From positions 1 through 46,154 of the IMG/VR virus record IMGVR_UViG_3300025156_000003: DNA of 46,154 nt; one strand, given 5' to 3'. The notes under the pieces are model-generated. The model saw only the letters and a list, made by a program, of their open reading frames with translations, searched no databases and was not told the origin of the DNA. Made by a program: the position numbers and the translations under genes. The DNA is from a virus. This document shows positions 1-8,587 of the stretch, in pieces. Numbering within the stretch: position 1 is the stretch's first letter; every line of letters starts with the position of its first letter.

Positions 1-99
1 TTTTCAACTTATGTAGATGATGAAAAAGAGAAGAAGGCATTAGTAACAAAAGCACCAATGGGAATGTATAATAGAGAATACATTTTACAAAAAAGATTT
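1..99. repeat. Terminal direct repeat (copy 1) marking a circular assembly
   Basis: These 99 bases are identical to 46056-46154. They fall in the middle of a glycosyltransferase gene, and joining the ends keeps that gene in frame. An exact overlap whose length matches a common assembler k-mer, lying inside a coding sequence, fits a circular or circularly permuted genome better than a physical terminal repeat. Confidence 0.9.
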
Positions 100-282
100 A
101 ATGAATCTATAATAAAATATGTTGATATTGATTTTATGAAGAGAACAGAAGGAGAAAACACTAAAATGCTTATATGCACTTGGCATTTTGGCTATCATTA
201 TTGTCAACATAATGATAATGTAAGCGGAAGAAAAGAATTATTGGGCAACTCGATTGAGACCCAGAGGAGAAAAGATGTATAA
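1..282 (+). CDS. Glycosyltransferase family 2, C-terminal part (continuation of 45681-46154)
   Basis: Reading frame 1 of the window start is the continuation of the gene that begins at 45681; the frame is kept exactly across the 99-base overlap. The C-terminal part carries KAPMGMYNREYILQKRFNE and a Trp/His-rich end (TWHFGYHYCQH). The stop at 280-282 overlaps the start of the next gene (275). An ATG at 58 is internal and should not be used as a gene start. Confidence 0.78.
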   Translation, partial: FSTYVDDEKEKKALVTKAPMGMYNREYILQKRFNESIIKYVDIDFMKRTEGENTKMLICTWHFGYHYCQHNDNVSGRKELLGNSIETQRRKDV

Positions 283-667
283 ATTCGTATCAGAAAAAAG
301 GAAAGTAAATTTTGAAGGCTGTAAATTTGATTGTTTTTCGTTTCAAACATCAGAAAAAGATGTTGCTAAAAAGTTAAGAGATTCAAAATTTTATGGTAAA
401 GGTTTTTTTGAAATTGATTTCGATAAAAAAATTGGAGGTTTAAAATTAGTTAAGAATGATGTATCAAGACTTTCAGTAGAGGAATTAGAAGATATATTAG
501 CAAAGAAAAAAGCAAAAGTTGAAGTTAATAAAGAAACAGGTAAATATGATATGCCTTATTTTCAATTATTAGCTTTTGCTAAAACAAAGGGGTTTGTTCA
601 GAAACAGGGCAATCCCAAAAAGAACGAATTAGTCGCATATTTAGAAGGATTGGAGAGTGGCGGATAA
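275..667 (+). CDS. Hypothetical head-associated protein with SAP-like C-terminus
   Basis: A 130-aa protein. The start at 275 is chosen because AGAGGAG lies 7 bases upstream; an in-frame ATG at 254 has no ribosome site. The N-terminal half reads YKFVSEKRKVNFEGCKFDCF and resembles a small beta-rich adaptor. The C-terminal residues, about 95-125, read LLAFAKTKGFVQKQGNPKKNELVAYL and look like a SAP/HeH-type helix-extension-helix, often seen in small head-completion or nucleic-acid-binding phage proteins. It sits between the glycosyltransferase and the fibre-like gene and overlaps both. Function is inferred from position only. Confidence 0.6.
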   Translation: MYKFVSEKRKVNFEGCKFDCFSFQTSEKDVAKKLRDSKFYGKGFFEIDFDKKIGGLKLVKNDVSRLSVEELEDILAKKKAKVEVNKETGKYDMPYFQLLAFAKTKGFVQKQGNPKKNELVAYLEGLESGG

Positions 668-1328
668 AACAATTCTCACGGTCGGTTTACATAAAAAATT
701 AGAACCAAAATATCGGCACAAACCGCACAATCATCACGAAGCACACGAGAATAATAAATCAGATGAGATGAAAGTTACGGGGCTTGTTGCCGAATATTTG
801 TATAAGGACGATGATAAATCGGTGCAGATAGACTTTCCTGATTCAAGTGGCACACTATCTCTCACAACTGATTTACATAACAGACAACACAATATTGACT
901 CAACTGATGACCATAATGGAGTAAGCGGAGCAACCGAAGGGAATTTTCTATCTTTTGATTCTGATGGATTACCGCAAGATTCTGGTTATAAGAGTAGCGA
1001 CTATACGAGAGAAGCGGAATATAAAGCGATTACAATTCTTACTGCTGATGAAAATTATTCAGTTTTATCAACTGATAAAACTATTATATATAATATAAAT
1101 GGAGATAAAACTGTAATTTTACCTGAACTTACATCTGATTATGATGGGAAAGAATATTTTATTAAAAACATTCACGCAACTGGCAGATGCACAGTATCAA
1201 AGAACGGAACAGGAGTAGATACGATTGACGGTGCTACTTCAATTCAATTATTTTCGCAATATGAATATATCGTTATAATTGGAGATAATACAAACTCGAT
1301 GTGGCATATCAAATCAGCTAATTATTAG
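657..1328 (+). CDS. Head or tail fibre-like structural protein
   Basis: A 223-aa protein starting at GTG 657, inside the end of the previous gene, with AAGGA upstream. The N-terminus is His-rich (HKPHNHHEAHE). The middle (residues about 70-120) contains LHNRQHNIDSTDDHNG followed by GNFLSFDSDGLPQDSGYKS, a segment commonly seen in phage fibre and appendage proteins just before a trimerising or receptor-binding part. The C-terminal 100 residues are beta-rich (KTVILPELTSDYDGKEYFIKN). It is most likely a head fibre or short tail fibre; which of the two cannot be decided from the sequence. Confidence 0.65.
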   Translation: MADKTILTVGLHKKLEPKYRHKPHNHHEAHENNKSDEMKVTGLVAEYLYKDDDKSVQIDFPDSSGTLSLTTDLHNRQHNIDSTDDHNGVSGATEGNFLSFDSDGLPQDSGYKSSDYTREAEYKAITILTADENYSVLSTDKTIIYNINGDKTVILPELTSDYDGKEYFIKNIHATGRCTVSKNGTGVDTIDGATSIQLFSQYEYIVIIGDNTNSMWHIKSANY

Positions 1329-1336
1329 GAGAAATT

Positions 1337-2005
1337 ATGGCAACTACATCATATAAAATATCAGATGCAGTAACAGAGATATGTAAGAGAATGAATGACC
1401 CGAATTTAACTAAATATGCTGTATCGGATTATACGGGTAGGGCATTAGATAAATTTTATGAAGCAATTGAGGAAATGATAGATAATAATACCAGGTATTC
1501 GCTTAACCCTTATCGAGATTATCCGGGATTGATAGGCAGTGAAGAAGTAAAGATAGGCGGTGCTTCTGATGAAAATGGCGAATATGATCTATCCGAACTT
1601 ACTAATTATCAGGAATTACTTCGAGACCCTTATGTAAATCCTGATTCTGATAATGATCAACTTCCCTATACAATTAAGAAAATATCTAAATATTATCCTG
1701 AATATTATACTCATAACGAAAACTCAAGTGATGTATTTTTCACTCCGATAATTGATACAGACACAGAAAGAGGATATTACGAAGATGGTTTCAAACTTTA
1801 CTTTTTCCCTAAATCCGGGACCGGTGAACAAGATTATTATGTAACTCTTGAATATCTTAAATTTCTTGATATTGATAATTACGACAAAGACACAGAATTA
1901 TTATATACATTAGAAGAAAAGGGAGGTTTATTCAGTTGGAAATTTATTAGGAAAGCAGAGAGAATGGCAACTGATTTGCTTCTTGAGGAACGGAATAAAA
2001 GATGA
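1337..2005 (+). CDS. Head-tail adaptor protein (podovirus type)
   Basis: A 222-aa protein with AGGAG 6 bases before the ATG. The N-terminus is helical (YKISDAVTEICKRMNDPNL), the centre is loop- and beta-rich, and the end is helical and charged (KFIRKAERMATDLLLEERNKR). That alpha-beta-alpha plan and the position between capsid-side genes and the nozzle-like protein match adaptor or tail-tube proteins of the P22 gp4 / T7 gp11 kind. The stop TGA overlaps the next ATG. No diagnostic motif is visible, so the call rests on size, layout and synteny. Confidence 0.6.
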   Translation: MATTSYKISDAVTEICKRMNDPNLTKYAVSDYTGRALDKFYEAIEEMIDNNTRYSLNPYRDYPGLIGSEEVKIGGASDENGEYDLSELTNYQELLRDPYVNPDSDNDQLPYTIKKISKYYPEYYTHNENSSDVFFTPIIDTDTERGYYEDGFKLYFFPKSGTGEQDYYVTLEYLKFLDIDNYDKDTELLYTLEEKGGLFSWKFIRKAERMATDLLLEERNKR

Positions 2006-5000
2006 TAAAAGAAAGGATAATTGCTTTTGACGGCTCGATGAATGAAGTCGCTGACTCAAAAATTCTCAAGGATAATATTTCTAATGAGATAATAAATTTT
2101 GAGCATAAGGAGAAGGGTATTCTTACAAAAAGAATTGACCCAATGCAGTTTGACAGCAATCTGGAAGATGAATTAACTGGTTCAGGTAAACCTTATGAAG
2201 ATGGGAAAGTCACTTATATCCCGGAAGATTTATTCTATCCGAGCAAATTACCATCTGATATTTATTCAGAAGATGACTATCTTATCCCAGTTTTTGGCTA
2301 TGATTTAGACGAAGAATATAAATTATGTCTGTGTTATCGGACAAGTGCTACAACTTGGACTTATGAGCGGATAAAGATAGACGGAATAATTTACTCTGCT
2401 TCTTCTGAAATCAGAATTAACTATGCTCCCAATATGATGATAGTATCTGATTATGAAGGTAATAATATAACTCATTATGTTACTATAACTGATGATGGTG
2501 ATATTGTCTATGATTTGTTACAAATGCCTAGACCTATCAATAAGCCCGTTATCTCTGCTCTTACTGAATATGACCAGTCTCTTTTTGAGGAAGATTCAGA
2601 ATCTAATTACATTGGCTATACAGGTAATTATCGTTATTATTTTACCATAGTATCAAAGTTTGGAGATGAGAGTAATCCTTCTCCTGCAAGTCAATGGTTC
2701 AACTGTCAATTCAATAAATTATCTGATGACCTGATTCCAGAAAGGTGGATAGCAAAGATTGTTTTGAAGGAACTGCAGCTACCTTCAGGAATATCATCTT
2801 ATGCAGAAGAAATTGCTAAATATTTCAGAATATACAGAGAATCACTTGAGTTTAGTGAAGGTGTGGAAACAACTATTGCAAAATATATCGCAGAAATCGA
2901 GATTGCTGAAAAGAAAGGAGAAAATTCTTTTACTGATACAATTGCAATAGTTGATCCAGATAGTCTGCCTACAATGAGTTATGAAAACGATATTGCTCCT
3001 ATTAGTAAGGATAATTGTTATATTGGTGGAGCAATAGTTCTTGGGGGGATCAAGACTAAAATACAGTTCCCTTTTGATTTTGATTATTATAAGGAAATCA
3101 TTATTACAAATAATAATGGTAAAACTTTTCAGGAAGGTGTTGTCAGACTGGAAATGGATTATAGTTCCGAAGAATATGACAACGACCCAGACTGGATTTA
3201 TCTAATGTCAAATAAGGATAAGGTAAGATTTTTTGATACCGACTTATCTACTCCTATTCCTGTTTTAACTAAAAAAAATAATGAATACAATTTTGCTGGA
3301 TTAACAGACCATATTACCGATAATGAATTTAATACTGCTTGTGGTGTTAATTGGACTTGCGGAGCAAATTGGAGTATTTCTGCTACATATAAATATGCTT
3401 CTAATACAACTGAATCATCTGCTACTGATATGAAGGAATCCTCTGCTCTTGTCAGTTCAACAAAGAAGTATATGTTCGTAAAAATGAAGTTTCAGGTTTC
3501 TGGTGATTCGTTGCTTTATCCAACAGCAGGTCTCAATGTTTTCGATTATTATTTAATGATTAAAGACGGATCAGGAATAAGAGAAGAAACATTTATAGCA
3601 TTAACAGATGAATCAACTGATTTTATAATTTCTAAATCTGCTAATTGCACAGTTCCATTATTAGATGATGTTTACTGTTATGGTGCAGGTTCAGGAACGA
3701 CTATTGTTCAGAATGTTAGAAATGCGGAATTAACGGGTGGGAATTTTTGGACAAATACAGGAAGTTGGACTTTTGATGGTGATTATGCAAGAAATTCTGA
3801 TTGGATGGAGATACACGGTTCTCCCAATGATTCCTATATTGATGGTGATACAGACCCAGCATTGACTATCGGTAATTATTATTTAGTGACTATTTGCTGT
3901 TCTCTCTCTGGCTATCAGGAGAACGAGATATATGTTGCCTTGAATAGTCGTGCCGAATATGGACACGGATTATCGGGTAGCGGAGCAGTTTATGCCTCGT
4001 TTTTATTGAAAGCAATAACTGATAATGTTAGAATCTTCAAGACTGGATTGGGGAAACCAATAGTTTATTATTGCAGAGTTTCGGAATTACCAATGAGTGA
4101 TGCAAACAAACTTACAACATATTTGAATATTCCAAAACTCCCAATTTCAGGCAATAAAAAAATATATCTAACTTACTGTAAATCTGGTGGTTCTGCTGGT
4201 GTTACCAGTGATGATTGGCGTTATGATGATAGTGATTATACAAAAGGCGAATATGGTGAATTTCTGGAATATGATGAAAATACGCAGTGGAACGGACAGA
4301 AAGTATTTAAACCTATTCAGGTTGAAAATCATAATAGTATTCTATGCTCACCTATGGAAATAGAAGATGATAGTTTGGAAATTTATAATCGTGCCAATAT
4401 TAATTATAATGGTGGGTTGAATACTGCAAGTTGGGAAACAGGAAATATATCATATCTAAATATTTTTAATAATTACAGGACGATAGGAAGTAAAAATATT
4501 ATATTGGATTCAGGATCATCAAGCATTTCATTTAATAATATTAGTGGTTTGGAAACATTGCCAAATAAGGGATATGTTTATGGAAGAATAAGATATAAAG
4601 GGAGTAATTTGTTTGCTGGTGACGATGCTAATCATATATTTCATTTTAAATACTATGTCCCATCTACTTGGTATCATAGGGGTATAACAATAGGATATAC
4701 TGGATCAGAATACAGGTGGTCTTTTGCTTCTGATTCTGGGAATACAGATTTTGACAATATTGCAATCCCATTAAGCAGTGGTGTTGATTATTATTATTTT
4801 TTACTAATGTCATGGGATATAGAAAAAGAAAAAGTATCTTTATTTGTAATACCTTATGATGATATATTAGACCAATCTTTTGATGGAACAAATTGGTGTG
4901 AAGAACTAACCAGTATTGATATTAAAAAAAATGATTTCACTGGATTTGTATTGGGTGATCCTCATGGTGCAGGATATAATAATATTGACGAAATGGGATA

Positions 5001-6972
5001 TGATGAGTTCCAAATCATCAAGAATAAATATTTGAGTGCCGAATCAGATTCAGACAGAATAGCGGTTGGGAATATTGCTAACTTTATGCCTGCTACGGAC
5101 ATAGACCCTATAGGTTACAATTTTACCGATGATTCGGAAAATAACAATATTTCTGGGATATACTCTGAACCTGAGTTGATAGAATACAAAGAGAAACCGA
5201 ATTGGTTAGCGTATTCAAAATCGCAGGGAATGGTATTTCCTGATATGTATATTAAGAAATGTTTCAGTAATTGTGTGAGGGTAGTTCCTGTTCCTTCATA
5301 TTTGAAAGGACAGACTCAATATAAGAACACGGTTTTAGTATTCTATCGTAACGGATTTAATGTTTTTGCTCTCGAAGGTTCACCATCAACTTGGGCTGAT
5401 TCTGTAGAAAATCTAATTCCTGAAAAGAAAAGATTTGGATTGCTATCAGATGATAGTTTATCGGTAACTCCGTATGGTGTTTTATGGTTAAGTGAAGCAG
5501 GAGTTATTCTCTGGAATGCTTCCGCACTTAAAAACATCAGCAGAGGCGTAATGGATATACCTCTGAAACAAAACCTGAAAGGGATATATTTGCCTCTTAC
5601 TCAACAGTATATGCTCCACGAGAACGATTATTCGGAAGAAGAGATGACTCTCACTTTTACAAAAGGACTTCCGGATATTGACGATACAATAACCAGTTCA
5701 GCAACAAATTGGAGAACAGAAGGATATAAGGTTGGAAACAGAATATTCATTTCAGGTTCTTTAGTCACTAATGGTGTTTTGACTCTCGATGGTAACGGAG
5801 ATTATGTAAAATTAAATTCAGGTATATCTACTGCTACACCATTTAGTTTAACTTGTAAATTCAGAATTAATGAAAATGCAACGGGAGAAGATGCAATCAT
5901 AACGCAGTCTTCAACTATATCAGTTCCTAAAGTAGGTCTATTCATTGATAATGACAATAAAAGATTTATTTGTAATATGGGACTTAACGGAGCTGCTTAT
6001 GCTGATTGGAATGGATATGAGACTGGTAAATGGCACAGAATAACGATTTGTCTGGTTAATTCAACAACAGTAAAGTTTTGGATTGATGATACATTATTAA
6101 CAACAACGGGGGTAATAACTTCGACTTCATTATCTTTAAGATATATTGGTATTCAATATCAGGTTCAAGGAGGGTCTCATAATCTTCTTAATGCTTATTA
6201 TGGTTATCTTAATGATATGGCAATGTATCTTAACGAAGAATTGGATTCGGATGATGTAGCAAATATAGTTGCAACCGATGACCCTACAAGTGGCGGGACA
6301 GTTAATCATCGGTGGACTTTTGATACTGATTTTACTGATAGTGGTGATCTTGCCGGAAACGATGGAATTGCTTATGGTGATGCGGCAATAATTGAAACGA
6401 GCTTAGAAACGAATAATAATCAAGGATTCACTATAACGGCTATCGATTTAGTAAATCCTTTTAAAATATCGGTTGCGGAATCAGTAACAAACGAATCTTC
6501 TGTTTCTGTAACTGTTAGAATGACTAAATCTTATGTATATGATATTCCAGAGAATAAATGGACAACATTTGAAGGTCTTGATATTCTCTATGCCAGTGTT
6601 ATGAGTGGTGGAGATAGAATTGATAATGTTAATTTGTTCCTTGATTCATATTCTGGAATAGACAAATATCCCGATTATGCTAATGGAAGTCAAACAAGCA
6701 TACTTGCTACGGTTAAGAAAATAATTGATAATTATTATGCAGATTATGAAGAATTTGAACCTTTTATTACAGGAAGCGGAACTTATGATGTAACTGTTAA
6801 TGATGACCAGAATAGCGAAAGTCAGAGTTCAAATGATAACGAAATTGTAAACCTGAAAGCTAATCATCTACCTTTTGGATATTTTGGTAATCAGATGGAA
6901 TTAACTCTAAAGAACTGTAACGAAGTTCATAATGTAGTTCTCGTGTATAATCCGAGACAAACAAGAAGGTAA
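2002..6972 (+). CDS. Large tail nozzle/stabilisation-like protein with ConA/LamG inserts
   Basis: A 1656-aa virion protein. The N-terminus (IIAFDGSMNEVADSKILKDN) and a central block at about residues 1090-1220, including TVLVFYRNGFNVFALEGSP and the segment GVLWLSEAGVILWNA, resemble the beta-propeller nozzle of podovirus tails (T7 gp12 / P22 gp10 families). Inserted are beta-sandwich regions: one at about 850-1000 (GYVYGRIRYKGS and following) and a clear LamG/ConA-like domain at about 1258-1415 (VLTLDGNGDYVKL, GKWHRITICLVN, KFWIDDTLL). T7 gp12 is about 800 aa, so this protein is roughly double, probably from carbohydrate-binding insertions that help adsorption. It overlaps the previous gene by ATGA and is followed 3 bases later by the next gene. 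Confidence 0.7.
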   Translation: MIKERIIAFDGSMNEVADSKILKDNISNEIINFEHKEKGILTKRIDPMQFDSNLEDELTGSGKPYEDGKVTYIPEDLFYPSKLPSDIYSEDDYLIPVFGYDLDEEYKLCLCYRTSATTWTYERIKIDGIIYSASSEIRINYAPNMMIVSDYEGNNITHYVTITDDGDIVYDLLQMPRPINKPVISALTEYDQSLFEEDSESNYIGYTGNYRYYFTIVSKFGDESNPSPASQWFNCQFNKLSDDLIPERWIAKIVLKELQLPSGISSYAEEIAKYFRIYRESLEFSEGVETTIAKYIAEIEIAEKKGENSFTDTIAIVDPDSLPTMSYENDIAPISKDNCYIGGAIVLGGIKTKIQFPFDFDYYKEIIITNNNGKTFQEGVVRLEMDYSSEEYDNDPDWIYLMSNKDKVRFFDTDLSTPIPVLTKKNNEYNFAGLTDHITDNEFNTACGVNWTCGANWSISATYKYASNTTESSATDMKESSALVSSTKKYMFVKMKFQVSGDSLLYPTAGLNVFDYYLMIKDGSGIREETFIALTDESTDFIISKSANCTVPLLDDVYCYGAGSGTTIVQNVRNAELTGGNFWTNTGSWTFDGDYARNSDWMEIHGSPNDSYIDGDTDPALTIGNYYLVTICCSLSGYQENEIYVALNSRAEYGHGLSGSGAVYASFLLKAITDNVRIFKTGLGKPIVYYCRVSELPMSDANKLTTYLNIPKLPISGNKKIYLTYCKSGGSAGVTSDDWRYDDSDYTKGEYGEFLEYDENTQWNGQKVFKPIQVENHNSILCSPMEIEDDSLEIYNRANINYNGGLNTASWETGNISYLNIFNNYRTIGSKNIILDSGSSSISFNNISGLETLPNKGYVYGRIRYKGSNLFAGDDANHIFHFKYYVPSTWYHRGITIGYTGSEYRWSFASDSGNTDFDNIAIPLSSGVDYYYFLLMSWDIEKEKVSLFVIPYDDILDQSFDGTNWCEELTSIDIKKNDFTGFVLGDPHGAGYNNIDEMGYDEFQIIKNKYLSAESDSDRIAVGNIANFMPATDIDPIGYNFTDDSENNNISGIYSEPELIEYKEKPNWLAYSKSQGMVFPDMYIKKCFSNCVRVVPVPSYLKGQTQYKNTVLVFYRNGFNVFALEGSPSTWADSVENLIPEKKRFGLLSDDSLSVTPYGVLWLSEAGVILWNASALKNISRGVMDIPLKQNLKGIYLPLTQQYMLHENDYSEEEMTLTFTKGLPDIDDTITSSATNWRTEGYKVGNRIFISGSLVTNGVLTLDGNGDYVKLNSGISTATPFSLTCKFRINENATGEDAIITQSSTISVPKVGLFIDNDNKRFICNMGLNGAAYADWNGYETGKWHRITICLVNSTTVKFWIDDTLLTTTGVITSTSLSLRYIGIQYQVQGGSHNLLNAYYGYLNDMAMYLNEELDSDDVANIVATDDPTSGGTVNHRWTFDTDFTDSGDLAGNDGIAYGDAAIIETSLETNNNQGFTITAIDLVNPFKISVAESVTNESSVSVTVRMTKSYVYDIPENKWTTFEGLDILYASVMSGGDRIDNVNLFLDSYSGIDKYPDYANGSQTSILATVKKIIDNYYADYEEFEPFITGSGTYDVTVNDDQNSESQSSNDNEIVNLKANHLPFGYFGNQMELTLKNCNEVHNVVLVYNPRQTRR

Positions 6973-6975
6973 ATT

Positions 6976-7719
6976 ATGGCAACTAATCCATACGATTCTT
7001 ATCTCCAATATCAGAAAAACAAATTACAGGAAAATCCGTATTTAGGTTCAGCAGGCAGAACAATAAGAGGAGTTGGCGTTCCGATGGGACGAACCTTTAC
7101 TGAACTTGAGTCATATATGCGGAGAGAAGGAATTGCTCCGAATGTTGCATCTCAAGTTGCAATAGATAAAGCAAGAACTATCGGCGAAGTAACGGGAAGA
7201 ATAGGTTCGACAGCGAGAGCAAAAGAAATAGAAAGAAAGGATATTCTCGGTGAGAAAATAGCACAAACCCAACTTCAGAGAGATATTTATCAAGAACAAT
7301 TGGACGAAAGGGAAAAGGCAAAGAAAGAAGGATTTTTGTCGGCAGTTGCTGGTGCGGTAGGAACAGGAATAGGTGCAATTGCTGGAAGGTTTATCCCAGG
7401 ATTAGGCACAATGGCTGGTGCTCAAATTGGTGGCGGATTAGGTTCTCTTTTTGCGGGTGCAAATTTCAAATCAAGTGGTGATGTAGCAGCTGGTATGATG
7501 GGAATGATGGAAGGATTCGGACAAATATCAAAAACCGCAACACAGAAAAAGATAACGGAAGAATTACTCAATATTGTTCCGATGTTTGAGGGTTTAACTA
7601 CCGAACAAATGCAGCCTTACCTTGCAATGTTGCCAATGCTTCGAGAATCAGGTGGAATAGAAAAATTGTTGGAAATGCTTAAAGAAAATGGTGTAACAGA
7701 TATTGGTGTTCCACGATAA
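6976..7719 (+). CDS. Internal virion/ejection-like protein with glycine-rich hydrophobic segment
   Basis: A 247-aa protein. Residues about 65-115 are a charged helix rich in Lys, Glu and Gln. Residues about 115-165 form a Gly/Ala-rich hydrophobic stretch (SAVAGAVGTGIGAIAGRF, then GLGTMAGAQIGGGLGSLF). Such segments are typical of small ejection proteins that enter the host envelope, such as T7 gp14 or P22 gp7/gp20. It sits directly after the nozzle-like gene and before two more ejection-type genes, as in podovirus genomes. The specific homology is inferred, not seen. Confidence 0.6.
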   Translation: MATNPYDSYLQYQKNKLQENPYLGSAGRTIRGVGVPMGRTFTELESYMRREGIAPNVASQVAIDKARTIGEVTGRIGSTARAKEIERKDILGEKIAQTQLQRDIYQEQLDEREKAKKEGFLSAVAGAVGTGIGAIAGRFIPGLGTMAGAQIGGGLGSLFAGANFKSSGDVAAGMMGMMEGFGQISKTATQKKITEELLNIVPMFEGLTTEQMQPYLAMLPMLRESGGIEKLLEMLKENGVTDIGVPR

Positions 7720-7742
7720 TTATATACCATAAGGATAATACT

Positions 7743-8585
7743 ATGAATGAAAATTTAAGTTTATTACAAAAACTGAAAAATATACAACTTGAGCAAGAGC
7801 AAATGAAACAGAGAATATTTGAAGGATTTGCTCAAGGATTACAGCAGATGTATAGTTGGAAGGTTCAGGAAGAGCAAAAAGAAAGACAACCATTTCGGGA
7901 AGATATTACTCTTGATGAAGGAATAAAAACAACAAAGAAATTTGATGTTCGAGGCAGACCGACCTATATTAAGACAGAAGAACTGGAAAAGAAAGAACCA
8001 AAAGAAAGAAGTCAAGTCAAAACAATTTACGATGAGAAAACCAAAAAAAGAGAAGAGATATACTATCTCAAAGGTATTCCTCATTTTGCTAAAAATGATA
8101 AACCATTAACAGCAAAAGATTATGAGAAATATACTTTTGATAAAATTGATAAAGGCGATAATACTAAACTAACTGAACTTACCCCTGAACAGGAAAAATT
8201 ATTAGATCAAGTTCAAACAGGTGAGATCAGCAGAACAGAGTTTCTTAAAAATATGCTTAAATTAAAAGTAGATTATGATGACCTTATAACCATTGCTAAA
8301 TATTATTTGCCAGAAGAAAAGATTAAGGAACTAACAGTTAAAGAACAATCAAAAATGCAACAGAAAAAAGATATTATAGAGGAATATGAATTAAAAGATG
8401 GCAAATTATATCATAATAATAAACAATTATATCAAGATGAGAAAACAGATGCACCAATGATTAAACGATATTATAATGCTTTAGATGAATATAATGGTTA
8501 TAGAATCCAGCAGGAAATATTTGAAGCAATGAAAAAACCAGAAAGTAAAGAAGTTGATGAAGAATTTTTAAAATACAAGATGTAA
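7743..8585 (+). CDS. Second ejection-type protein, hydrophilic and coiled-coil
   Basis: A 280-aa protein, highly charged and Gln/Lys/Glu-rich (LLQKLKNIQLEQEQMKQRIF at the N-terminus), predicted mostly helical. AAGGATAATACT precedes the ATG. It has no enzymatic motif. Its place between the Gly-rich protein and the 2496-aa protein makes it the likely middle member of the three-protein ejection set (compare T7 gp14-gp15-gp16). A portal-tail chaperone or scaffold cannot be excluded. Confidence 0.5.
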   Translation: MNENLSLLQKLKNIQLEQEQMKQRIFEGFAQGLQQMYSWKVQEEQKERQPFREDITLDEGIKTTKKFDVRGRPTYIKTEELEKKEPKERSQVKTIYDEKTKKREEIYYLKGIPHFAKNDKPLTAKDYEKYTFDKIDKGDNTKLTELTPEQEKLLDQVQTGEISRTEFLKNMLKLKVDYDDLITIAKYYLPEEKIKELTVKEQSKMQQKKDIIEEYELKDGKLYHNNKQLYQDEKTDAPMIKRYYNALDEYNGYRIQQEIFEAMKKPESKEVDEEFLKYKM

Positions 8586-8587
8586 TT

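Noticed and set aside
1-99. A physical short direct terminal repeat
   Set aside because: The repeat is inside a coding gene that is only complete when circularised, and its length suits an assembler k-mer.
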